Made by a program: the position numbers and the translations under genes
The notes under the pieces: model-generated
Told to the model about the DNA's origin: nothing
What the model saw: the letters and a program-made list of their open reading frames with translations, nothing else
Databases searched by the model: none
Shown: positions 1 to 6,073 of the stretch, one piece after another
Numbering within the stretch: position 1 is the first letter of the stretch
Layout: each line of letters starts with the position of its first letter
NCBI GenBank assembly: GCA_052034135.1
Contig: JBPOJC010000015.1
Coordinates: 1-7,015, forward strand
DNA from: JAGPKI01 sp052034135
Lineage (GTDB): Bacteria > Caldisericota > Caldisericia > UBA6126 > JAGPKI01
DNA length: 7,015 nucleotides
Direction of reading: 5' to 3'

Positions 1-1
1 A

Positions 2-85
2 TCGGTAGAAGTGATAGAGCCAGAGTCTCTAAGAAAAGAAATAAAAGGTGAAGTGTCAAAACTTTCAAAAATTTATAAAGAATAA
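2..85 (+). CDS. C-terminal end of a probable WYL-domain transcriptional regulator (partial)
   Basis: An open frame enters from the left edge in frame 2 and runs 27 codons to a TAA at 83-85. The peptide begins SVEVIEPESLRKEI and ends KLSKIYKE. A V-x-V-(I/L)-EPESLR block, then a charged helix ending in a Tyr close to the stop, is the usual end of HTH-WYL regulators (the C-terminal extension after the WYL domain). Only this tail is visible; the DNA-binding and ligand-sensing parts lie outside the window. WYL regulators often sit beside CRISPR-Cas operons and control them, commonly as repressors, and the gene points the same way as the cas genes 200 bases downstream. The family call rests on a short peptide and the context, so it is probable rather than certain. 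No hairpin plus T-tract follows the stop, so read-through into the cas operon is possible. Confidence 0.7.
   Translation, partial: SVEVIEPESLRKEIKGEVSKLSKIYKE
51..66 (+). repeat. Copy A of a CAAAA-centred motif, candidate operator
   Basis: The bases are AAGTGTCAAAACTTTC, inside the last codons of the WYL-like gene. The right ten bases (57-66) are the exact reverse complement of 150-159. The left eleven (51-61) are the reverse complement of 100-110 except for one position. Two further related copies on the other strand nearer the cas promoter make a protein-binding site plausible. No function is shown by sequence alone. Confidence 0.35.
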
Positions 86-94
86 TTAAAAGGG

Positions 95-110
95 TCTTAT
101 TTTGGCACTT
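95..110 (-). repeat. Copy B of the CAAAA-centred motif, candidate operator
   Basis: Read on the minus strand this is AAGTGCCAAAATAAGA. Its first eleven bases match copy A at ten positions; the remainder does not match. It lies immediately upstream of the -10 hexamer at 118-123, in the zone where the -35 contact would fall, so a bound protein could block or assist polymerase. This copy is weaker than A and C. Confidence 0.3.
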
Positions 111-117
111 TAAAGAT

Positions 118-123
118 TATAAT
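118..123 (+). promoter_or_regulatory. Candidate -10 element for the cas operon
   Basis: TATAAT at 118-123 is a perfect sigma-70-type -10 hexamer in the spacer ahead of cas8b. A start about seven bases downstream (near 130) would give a leader of roughly 155 bases before the cas8b ATG. No good -35 lies at the right distance: the hexamer 17 bases upstream (95-100) is TCTTAT, and TTGGCA at 102-107 is only 10 bases away. The promoter may therefore be weak or need an activator. In AT-rich DNA a chance TATAAT is common, so confidence is moderate. Confidence 0.45.
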
Positions 124-148
124 GTAAATTACACAATAGATTGTAATT
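123..148. promoter_or_regulatory. TGTAA/TTACA palindrome cluster over the expected transcription start
   Basis: TGTAAATTACA (123-133) is a perfect palindrome around a single central base. It shares its right half with a second inverted repeat, AATTACA (127-133) and TGTAATT (142-148), separated by eight bases. It starts on the last base of the -10 hexamer and covers the expected start site, a typical repressor position. No T-tract follows, so it is not a terminator. Function is inferred from position and symmetry only; AT-rich palindromes can arise by chance. Confidence 0.35.
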
Positions 149-149
149 A

Positions 150-165
150 GAAAGTTTTGGAAATT
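150..165 (-). repeat. Copy C of the CAAAA-centred motif, candidate operator
   Basis: On the minus strand this reads AATTTCCAAAACTTTC, matching copy A at 13 of 16 positions, including ten in a row. It lies downstream of the -10 and just before the GAGGAGGG tract at 168-175. With copies A and B it brackets the putative promoter, an arrangement that would suit looping or cooperative binding by a regulator such as the neighbouring WYL-like protein. Confidence 0.35.
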
Positions 166-186
166 ACGAGGAGGGTAAGCAAAGAC

Positions 187-267
187 ATGATTCTTATAGA
201 AACTTACAGAAATCCGTTAATTTTCAAAAATTATCTTATGTTCGTGGTTTTAATATGTTTAAAGTAG
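187..267 (+). CDS. Doubtful 26-residue ORF in the cas leader
   Basis: ATG at 187 opens 26 codons ending at TAG 265-267. The peptide starts MILIETYRNP and ends in a hydrophobic stretch, FVVLICLK. A strong GGAGGG (170-175) precedes it, but 11 bases away, longer than ideal. It ends 18 bases before the cas8b ATG. I do not recognise the peptide. It could be a leader peptide influencing cas8b translation, a tiny membrane-associated protein, or a chance frame. The only support is the Shine-Dalgarno-like tract, which is otherwise unexplained. Confidence 0.2.
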   Translation: MILIETYRNPLIFKNYLMFVVLICLK

Positions 268-274
268 GATATGA

Positions 275-280
275 AAGGAG
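275..280 (+). promoter_or_regulatory. Ribosome-binding site that sets the cas8b start
   Basis: AAGGAG at 275-280 lies five bases before the ATG at 286. An in-frame ATG at 271 is only preceded by a weak GTAGG-like stretch and would place this site inside the coding sequence, so 286 is preferred. Confidence 0.7.
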
Positions 281-285
281 AAAAA

Positions 286-2058
286 ATGATTGAAGCAATT
301 AAAGAATTAGGAGAAATTATTATGGAAAAAGAAAAAGTTGATGAACTAAGCTCATTATTGGAAGATCCTAATTCAAGTGGTAAATATAAAGATATAATTA
401 CTATAACTTTTGTCAAGAATGCTGATGCTTGGGAATTGAAAGATATCGAAATGGAGGAGCATGATAGAAATAAGGCTCTAAATTATTTGTATAGGCCTGG
501 CCCAAGTAATGCCCCTAATTATTCACCATCGGTGAAGTTAACCGACATTGACAAAACTTACCCACTAAAGATTAAAGGATGGTTTAAAAAAACTCTATCT
601 GAAAAAAATCTACTAAATAATGAAGAGAAAAAATTCATTGAAGATATTAATAGTCTACTGGATAAAAACGAAGATTTAATAATTGAGAAAATTAAACAAT
701 TTAGAGCAGAAACACCGAAAAAGGACAGGATATTTATTACTTTAAAATTCGAAGAAAATAATACAGTAAAATATCTTGGTGACATTAAAGTGTTTGAAAA
801 TATTCTAATACAGACCATTACAGAAAAGGAAAACATTAAAGGGCTTAGAAACGGTGTTTGTTCAATTTGCAAAGAAAAAAAACCTGTAACAATTGGTGAT
901 GGAATCTATACATTTTTTACTATTGATAAGACTGGCTTTATCTCGGGAGGATTAAGAAAAGAAGATGCATGGAAAAACTTTCCAATTTGTCAAACATGTA
1001 AAAGAAATATCGAAAAAGGAAAGAAATATTTAGAAACAAATTTAACTTTTAAATTTGCAGGCTTAACCTATCAATTAATTCCAAAGTTTATAATTGGAAG
1101 AGAATTTGTCTCAAGCGAAGTAATTGATATTTTTACAAATACCACAAAGATTTTTAAATTGAAAGAGAATGTACAAAAGAAATATCTTGGAGAAGAAAAT
1201 GAAATTCTTGGTTATTTAAAAGAACATGAGGACTATCTAACGCTTAATTTTCTTTTTATTCAGAAGACGAATAAAGCTGAGAGAATTCTTTCATTAATAG
1301 AAGATGTTTTCCCGTCACACTTAAAACGATTATTCAGTATAAAAGACGAGGTTGATTTACCCTACAATAAAGATTTTACTTTCAAAACGATTTGGAATTT
1401 CTTCTCTAAATCTGGCCAAAATAAAAAGGATGCAGACCTTAAAGCATATTTTCTTGATTTATCAGATAGAATATTTAAAGGAAAACCAGTAGATTTTTCA
1501 TTTGTATTGAAATTTCTCATGAAGAGAATAAGGACAAGTTTTGTTAATGATGATCATTTTAATTTTACAGTTTTAGATGCATTGATGATAGTTTCTTTTT
1601 TGCAAAAATTAGAGCTAATAAATATGGAGGTATTTAACATGGAAGAAAGAATTTTTTCAGAACTATTCGAAAAGTTTAAACCAACTTTTGAGAGTCCTTT
1701 AAAAAGAGGACTTTTCTTGCTTGGAGGTTTAACCCAACTTTTACTTAACACTCAATATTCAAGGAGAGAATCTACGCCTCCTTTTCTTAAGCAGTTAAAA
1801 GGTTTAAAAATGGATGAAAAAGATTTTAAGGGGCTTATTCCAAAAATCCAGAATAAACTTTATGAATATGACGCTTTTGATAAAGGTAAGCAAAAGTTAG
1901 CAGAAGAAGCATCTTATTACTTGTTGACGGCTGGAGATAATTGGAAAATGTCCACCGATGAAATGAATTTTTATTTTGCTACAGGCATGAATCTCATAAA
2001 CGAGATTGCAAAAATAATTTATCCTGAAAAAAAATCTTCAGGTGAAAAACAAAATTAG
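286..2058 (+). CDS. cas8b: Cas8b (Csh1/TM1802-like), large subunit of type I-B Cascade
   Basis: This 590-residue protein should be the large subunit of the type I-B interference complex, which recognises the PAM and helps open target DNA for Cas3. It has the family's length, its zinc-finger-like region and its place directly ahead of cas7-cas5-cas3. Two CxxC pairs about 40 residues apart (C192/C195 in CSIC and C235/C238 in CQTC) form a probable four-Cys zinc site, typical of Csh1/TM1802 proteins. The C-terminal third is helical and contains the segment RGLFLLGGLTQLLL followed by PPFLKQL, the part that corresponds to the small subunit. No signal peptide or membrane segment is seen, so it is cytoplasmic. 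The start at 286 is chosen from the AAGGAG at 275-280. The gene ends 15 bases before cas7. An internal start at 1639 probably makes a second protein. Cas8 sequences diverge fast, so the call rests as much on gene order as on sequence. Confidence 0.9.
   Translation: MIEAIKELGEIIMEKEKVDELSSLLEDPNSSGKYKDIITITFVKNADAWELKDIEMEEHDRNKALNYLYRPGPSNAPNYSPSVKLTDIDKTYPLKIKGWFKKTLSEKNLLNNEEKKFIEDINSLLDKNEDLIIEKIKQFRAETPKKDRIFITLKFEENNTVKYLGDIKVFENILIQTITEKENIKGLRNGVCSICKEKKPVTIGDGIYTFFTIDKTGFISGGLRKEDAWKNFPICQTCKRNIEKGKKYLETNLTFKFAGLTYQLIPKFIIGREFVSSEVIDIFTNTTKIFKLKENVQKKYLGEENEILGYLKEHEDYLTLNFLFIQKTNKAERILSLIEDVFPSHLKRLFSIKDEVDLPYNKDFTFKTIWNFFSKSGQNKKDADLKAYFLDLSDRIFKGKPVDFSFVLKFLMKRIRTSFVNDDHFNFTVLDALMIVSFLQKLELINMEVFNMEERIFSELFEKFKPTFESPLKRGLFLLGGLTQLLLNTQYSRRESTPPFLKQLKGLKMDEKDFKGLIPKIQNKLYEYDAFDKGKQKLAEEASYYLLTAGDNWKMSTDEMNFYFATGMNLINEIAKIIYPEKKSSGEKQN
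1626..1630 (+). promoter_or_regulatory. Internal ribosome-binding site within cas8b
   Basis: GGAGG lies eight bases before an in-frame ATG at 1639, inside the cas8b reading frame. Strength and spacing are as good as or better than those of several true gene starts in this operon (cas7 has GGGAGG at 2058-2063 with ten bases; cas5 has GGGAG at 3015-3019 with eight). Here it encodes the codons around Met-Glu-Val, so it is not forced by any obvious conserved motif. Confidence 0.6.
1639..2058 (+). CDS. cas11b: Probable Cas11b small subunit, translated from inside cas8b
   Basis: An ATG at codon 452 of cas8b, in the same frame, would yield a 139-residue protein starting MEERIFSELFEKF and sharing the cas8b stop. 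The GGAGG at 1626-1630 is ideally placed. It is known that in type I-B, I-C and I-D systems the small subunit Cas11 is made by internal initiation within the large-subunit gene and lines the belly of Cascade, stabilising the R-loop. The size fits the usual 110-150 residues, and the sequence looks mostly helical (hydrophobic helix LFLLGGLTQLLL, then a charged helix near KIQNKLYEY), as expected of Cas11 bundles. No separate small-subunit gene lies between cas8b and cas5. An earlier in-frame ATG at 1624 lacks a ribosome site. Expression is inferred, not shown. Confidence 0.6.
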   Translation: MEERIFSELFEKFKPTFESPLKRGLFLLGGLTQLLLNTQYSRRESTPPFLKQLKGLKMDEKDFKGLIPKIQNKLYEYDAFDKGKQKLAEEASYYLLTAGDNWKMSTDEMNFYFATGMNLINEIAKIIYPEKKSSGEKQN

Positions 2059-2073
2059 GGAGGTAAAATTAAA

Positions 2074-2985
2074 ATGAATTTAGTAAAAAACAGATCCGAA
2101 GTTTTATTTCTTTATGATGTAGTTAACGCAAATCCAAATGGTGATCCTGTCGATGAAAATAAGCCGAGAATAGATGAAGAGACAGGGAAGAATATTGTTA
2201 CTGATGTGAGGCTTAAAAGAACAATAAGAGACTATCTCCATGACTACAAAAATAACGACATTTTTGTTTTAGAGATTAGAGATAAAGATGGAAAGTTAAA
2301 AACTAAGGAAGACAGATTAAAAGACTTTAATAATGACCCTGAAGCAATTATTAATAAATGCATAGATATAAGACTTTTCGGTGCCACCACTGCAGTCGAA
2401 GGTCAGACTATGGCTCTTACAGGTCCAGTACAGTTTAAATATGGAGTATCTTTGCATAAGGTAGATTTAACCTATATAAAAGGAACAACTGTTATGCCTT
2501 CCCAAGCCGATAAAAAACAGGGTACTTTTACTGAAAGATACATTCTACCGTATTCCTTAATTGCTTTTTATGGAGTCGTTAATGAAAATGCTGCAATGAA
2601 CCAAGGACTTAATTTATCAGAGGAAGACTTAAATTTAATGTTTGAGAGTATGTGGAACGGGACAAAGAATTTGATATCTGGTTCAAAATTTGGTCAAATT
2701 CCACGGTTATTGTTACAGGTTGTTTATAAGGAAGGTAATTTCTATATCGGAGAACTCGACAAAAAAATTACATTAAAGACTGAAATTGAAGAAGAAAAAA
2801 TAAGAGATATTTCTGAGATAAGAATTAATATCGATGAATTATGTAACTCCTTAGACAAAGAAGCGAGTAAAATTGATAAAATTAGGCTAAAAGTTGATGA
2901 AAGAATTAAATTTCTATTAAATGACAAGGTTGTTAATCTTTCCGAAGCATTAAAGGGATTTAGAATAGAAGCTTTCAGTTTCTAA
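2074..2985 (+). CDS. cas7: Cas7 (Csh2-like), crRNA-binding backbone subunit of type I-B Cascade
   Basis: This 303-residue protein should form the helical backbone of Cascade, with several copies wrapped along the crRNA spacer. The Csh2 hallmarks are clear: an N-terminal strand followed by NANPNGDP (residues 18-25), the helix DVRLKRTIRDYL (44-55), DIRLFGA (98-104) and a following segment with LTGPVQFKYG (115-124) and TERYILPYSL (153-162). These are conserved blocks of the RRM-fold Cas7/Csd2-Csh2 family. Length is normal and the frame is intact. GGGAGG at 2058-2063 overlaps the cas8b stop and lies ten bases before the ATG. There are 42 bases between this gene and cas5, the widest gap in the operon, with no terminator or promoter visible in it. 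Confidence 0.96.
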   Translation: MNLVKNRSEVLFLYDVVNANPNGDPVDENKPRIDEETGKNIVTDVRLKRTIRDYLHDYKNNDIFVLEIRDKDGKLKTKEDRLKDFNNDPEAIINKCIDIRLFGATTAVEGQTMALTGPVQFKYGVSLHKVDLTYIKGTTVMPSQADKKQGTFTERYILPYSLIAFYGVVNENAAMNQGLNLSEEDLNLMFESMWNGTKNLISGSKFGQIPRLLLQVVYKEGNFYIGELDKKITLKTEIEEEKIRDISEIRINIDELCNSLDKEASKIDKIRLKVDERIKFLLNDKVVNLSEALKGFRIEAFSF

Positions 2986-3027
2986 ATTGATTAAGCCCAA
3001 TAAGTTTTTCAGAAGGGAGCATTAAAA

Positions 3028-3744
3028 ATGAAGGTTGTTGCTTTCGATATTTTTGGCGATTTTGCCCATTTTAGAAGATTTTATACTACTTCTTCGCCTC
3101 TAACTTTTTCTTTTCCTCCGCCACCAACTATAGCAGGTATATTAGGTGCTATTGTTGGAATTGATAAAAAGAAATATCTTGATATTTTTTTATCCGGAAA
3201 ATGCAAAATTAGCGCAAGAATAGTTAAGCCAGTAAAAAGAATAAGAATCGGTTTAAATTTTATCAATACAAAAGACAATTATTGGATACCAGTCAAGAGA
3301 GGTAAGCACGAGGCAAGGACTCAAATTAGAGCTGAATTCATTAAAGATCCTTATTATAGAATTTACATATCACATGAAGATAATGATATTTTTAGTGAAT
3401 TAACTGATATGTTAAGTAAGCATAAGACTTACTTTACTATTTCTTTGGGTTTAAGCGAACTATTAGCAGATTATAATTATATTGGTGTATTAAATTTAAG
3501 AGAAACAAGAGATTACGAAGGAGACATTTGTTCGATTATTCCAGTTTACCGTATTAGAAATTCAAAAATTATTTTTGAAAATGGTAAAAAGTACTTTAAG
3601 GATAGAGTCCCTATAATAATGAATTCTGAGAGAAAGGTTGAAAAATATGATGATGTAATATATGAAGCACAGGGTAATACTATAAAAGCAGCTGTAAATG
3701 AATGCTGGGAGACAGATGATGGAGAACAAATCCTGTTTTTCTGA
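3028..3744 (+). CDS. cas5: Cas5 (Cas5h/Cas5b-like), crRNA 5'-handle-binding subunit of Cascade
   Basis: This 238-residue RAMP protein should cap the 5' handle of the crRNA and contact Cas8b. The N-terminus MKVVAFDIFGDFAHFRRFYT followed by SFPPPPTIAGILGAIVGI (residues 28-45) is the Cas5h signature: the first strand of the ferredoxin-like fold, then the Pro-rich turn and Gly-rich helix. A central ARTQIRAEFIKDPYYRIY block (96-113) is also typical of type I-B Cas5. In I-B, Cas5 is normally structural, crRNA cutting being done by Cas6; nothing here suggests a catalytic role. GGGAG at 3015-3019 lies eight bases before the ATG. The C-terminal 26 bases overlap the preferred start of cas3, so the two are probably translated in a coupled manner. 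Confidence 0.95.
   Translation: MKVVAFDIFGDFAHFRRFYTTSSPLTFSFPPPPTIAGILGAIVGIDKKKYLDIFLSGKCKISARIVKPVKRIRIGLNFINTKDNYWIPVKRGKHEARTQIRAEFIKDPYYRIYISHEDNDIFSELTDMLSKHKTYFTISLGLSELLADYNYIGVLNLRETRDYEGDICSIIPVYRIRNSKIIFENGKKYFKDRVPIIMNSERKVEKYDDVIYEAQGNTIKAAVNECWETDDGEQILFF
3707..3711 (+). promoter_or_regulatory. Ribosome-binding site that decides the cas3 start
   Basis: GGGAG inside the end of cas5 lies seven bases before ATG 3719 and four before ATG 3716. A further in-frame ATG at 3698 lies upstream of this site and has no clear site of its own. The seven-base spacing favours 3719, with 3716 as the alternative. Confidence 0.55.
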
Positions 3745-6073
3745 GCTTTACTCCCATCCAGGAAAATATCTTGAAGATCATTTAATAAATGTTTCAAGAA
3801 TATCATTCCAGAACTTGCTTTACTCTCCAATAATCAAAATTGGTAATTACACAAAAGATGAAATTTTGAGAGTAGTGAAAATTTGCGGATTATCACATGA
3901 TTTAGGTAAAGCGACAGAATTTTTTCAGGTTTATCTCGATGATAAAAACAAAGAAAAAGTTAAAGAAGCAAGGCATTCACTAATATCTTCAATTGCAACG
4001 TATTATTTAGTAATTGATGAATTCAAAGAAAACTGTAGTGCAAATGAAGATAAAATAAAGATGCTTGCTTTTGCCTCATTTATGGCAGTAAAGAGACATC
4101 ATGGAGATATGAGTGATGTTTATAGCGAAGCTGTTTTATTAGATTCAGAAAAAAGTTTACTAAAAACCCAAATACAAAGTATTGATAGTAATAAATTTGA
4201 TATTTTATGTAATAACTTAAAAACGGAGAAAGAAACAATAAATATAAATAAAAAAATTTGGTCAGAGTGGATTGAACAATTTGATTTGTCTCTTTATTCC
4301 AGAAAACTTAGAAAGCTTGGTGATGAGAGAAATTTAGATTTTTACTTATTATTCAATCTTATTTTTTCTTTATTGATTGACGCTGACAAGACAGAGGTTA
4401 GCATTGGCAAAAATTTAGATAGAAAATTTACTGAAATTGACTACAAAATCGTTGATAGTTATAAAGAAAAATCTAATTTTGGTAAGACTTTTCTAAATGA
4501 ATTCAGAGAAAGTGCTTACACAGAAGTAGTTTATCATGAAATAAATTTAGATGAGAGAATATTGTCTTTAAATCTCCCAACTGGTCTTGGTAAAACTTTT
4601 ACATCGTTTGCTTATGCCCTTAGATTAAGAGAAAAGGTATCAAGAACTAAAGGTTACACACCGCGTATTATATATTCTCTTCCATTTCTTAGCATTATTG
4701 ACCAGAATGCTTCAATTTTTGAAGAGATTTTAATGAATGGAAATTTAAAACCTGACACTTCACTTCTTCTCAAACATCATCACCTCTCGGAATCGTATTA
4801 TAAAAATGATGAAAATGAATTTGAACCAGATCAAGCTAAAATTCTCATTGAAGGGTGGAACTCAGAAATTATAGTAACTACTTTTGTTCAGCTTTTCCAC
4901 ACACTTATTTCTAACAAAAACTCTACTCTCAGAAAATTTCATAGATTGGCTGGCAGTATTATTATTTTAGATGAAGTTCAGTCAATACCTTTTAAATATT
5001 GGTTACTTGTTAAAGAGATTTTTAATAAACTTGTATTAGAGTTTGACTCCTACATTATTTTTGTTACTGCGACGCTACCCTTAATATTTGAAAAAGAAGA
5101 AATAAACCCTTTAATTAAACCTGAAGTATATTTCTCCAAGCTTGACAGAGTGGTGATACGATCAGACATTGAAAAGAATATTACCTTAGAGGAATTTGTG
5201 GATAATCTTTGTATTTGCGAAAATAAAAGTTATCTTTTCATTATGAATACCATTAGCGAAGCGAAAAAGCTTTATGAGCTTCTTGAAGAGAAAAGTGATT
5301 GCAAAATCTTATTTCTTTCAAGTCATGTTACTCCACTTGAAAGGTTGGAACGAGTAAAAGAAATACGAGAGAAGGGTGTTAGGATATTAGTTACAACACA
5401 GATTGTTGAAGCTGGAGTAGATATAGATTTTGATATTGCATATAGAGATTTAGCACCGCTTGATTCGATTACACAATCTGCTGGAAGATGCAATAGAAAT
5501 TGGAGAAATGGAAAAGGTGAAGTTAATATAATTAGTTTAAAAGATGAGAAGAAAAATTATTCAAGTTATGTTTACGATTCAATTTTACTTGATATTACAA
5601 GAAAAATACTTACAGATAACAAGATGATTTCGGAAAAAGATTACTTTGAAATCATGGAGAAATATTATTATGAAATAACAGTAAAAAAATCTAAAGATGT
5701 ATCCAAAGATTTACTCAGTGCAATTTATAGTCTTAAATATAAAAGCGAAGACGAAAGTAAGGGAATTAGTGATTTTAAATTGATAGAAGAAGATTATCAG
5801 AAGGTGGATGTTTTTATCGAGTTAAATAATGATGCCAAAAATGTATGGTCTAAATTTGAACATATAAAAGAAATTAGAGATCTCTTCGAAAGAAGATTAG
5901 AATTTAATAAAATAAAAAGCGATTTCTATAATTATGTTATTTCAATACCAGTTAAAGCTAAAAATATTCCACCAGAGGTATTAGGCTTTAGGTATGTAAA
6001 TATGGAAAGCCTTAACGATTATTACGATGAAAAAACTGGCTTTAAAACCAAAGGTGAAGCTTTAATATGGTAG
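3719..6073 (+). CDS. cas3: Cas3, HD nuclease-helicase (type I effector)
   Basis: This 784-residue protein is recruited to target-bound Cascade, nicks the displaced strand and degrades DNA while moving 3' to 5'. Numbering is from ATG 3719. The N-terminal HD nuclease (about 1-230) shows H21 in EDHL, H60-D61 in LSHDLGK, H85 in ARHS, the RHHGD pair (126-130) and a late Asp in LLIDAD, the expected metal ligands. The SF2 helicase follows: Walker A TGLGKT (288-293), motif II DEVQ (418-421), motif III TAT (450-452), motif V TTQIVEAGVDID (559-570) and motif VI QSAGRCNR (586-593). The order is HD then helicase, the usual fusion, and all motifs look intact, so it should be active. DEVQ replaces the classical DEAD/DEAH but keeps the catalytic DE. 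The gene overlaps cas5 by 26 bases and cas4 by seven. Starts at 3716 or 3698 are also possible. Confidence 0.96.
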   Translation: MENKSCFSELYSHPGKYLEDHLINVSRISFQNLLYSPIIKIGNYTKDEILRVVKICGLSHDLGKATEFFQVYLDDKNKEKVKEARHSLISSIATYYLVIDEFKENCSANEDKIKMLAFASFMAVKRHHGDMSDVYSEAVLLDSEKSLLKTQIQSIDSNKFDILCNNLKTEKETININKKIWSEWIEQFDLSLYSRKLRKLGDERNLDFYLLFNLIFSLLIDADKTEVSIGKNLDRKFTEIDYKIVDSYKEKSNFGKTFLNEFRESAYTEVVYHEINLDERILSLNLPTGLGKTFTSFAYALRLREKVSRTKGYTPRIIYSLPFLSIIDQNASIFEEILMNGNLKPDTSLLLKHHHLSESYYKNDENEFEPDQAKILIEGWNSEIIVTTFVQLFHTLISNKNSTLRKFHRLAGSIIILDEVQSIPFKYWLLVKEIFNKLVLEFDSYIIFVTATLPLIFEKEEINPLIKPEVYFSKLDRVVIRSDIEKNITLEEFVDNLCICENKSYLFIMNTISEAKKLYELLEEKSDCKILFLSSHVTPLERLERVKEIREKGVRILVTTQIVEAGVDIDFDIAYRDLAPLDSITQSAGRCNRNWRNGKGEVNIISLKDEKKNYSSYVYDSILLDITRKILTDNKMISEKDYFEIMEKYYYEITVKKSKDVSKDLLSAIYSLKYKSEDESKGISDFKLIEEDYQKVDVFIELNNDAKNVWSKFEHIKEIRDLFERRLEFNKIKSDFYNYVISIPVKAKNIPPEVLGFRYVNMESLNDYYDEKTGFKTKGEALIW

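Noticed and set aside
49..112. Rho-independent terminator after the WYL-like gene
   Set aside because: The inverted repeat has a 38-base loop, an AT-rich stem and no T-tract after it (TAAAGATTA follows).
102..123. TTGGCA at 102-107 as the -35 partner of TATAAT at 118-123
   Set aside because: The spacing is 10 bases, far below the 16-18 needed.
123..148. Terminator hairpin at the TGTAA/TTACA palindrome
   Set aside because: The stem is seven AT-rich pairs and is followed by AGAAAG rather than a T run.
271..285. Upstream in-frame ATG at 271 as the cas8b start
   Set aside because: It places the AAGGAG at 275-280 inside the gene and has only a weak site of its own; 286 has ideal spacing.
254..292. 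Twelve-codon frame starting at ATG 254 and running into the cas8b start
   Set aside because: It is very short, has no ribosome-binding site and overlaps cas8b, so a chance frame is the simplest explanation.
231..416. Minus-strand ORF, and similar antisense frames at 558-872, 1554-1751, 2742-2927, 3081-3278, 3546-3830 and 6342-6524
   Set aside because: All lie opposite well-supported cas genes, have low-complexity Ser/Ile/Phe-rich products expected from complementing Lys/Glu-rich coding sequence, and show no recognisable motif.
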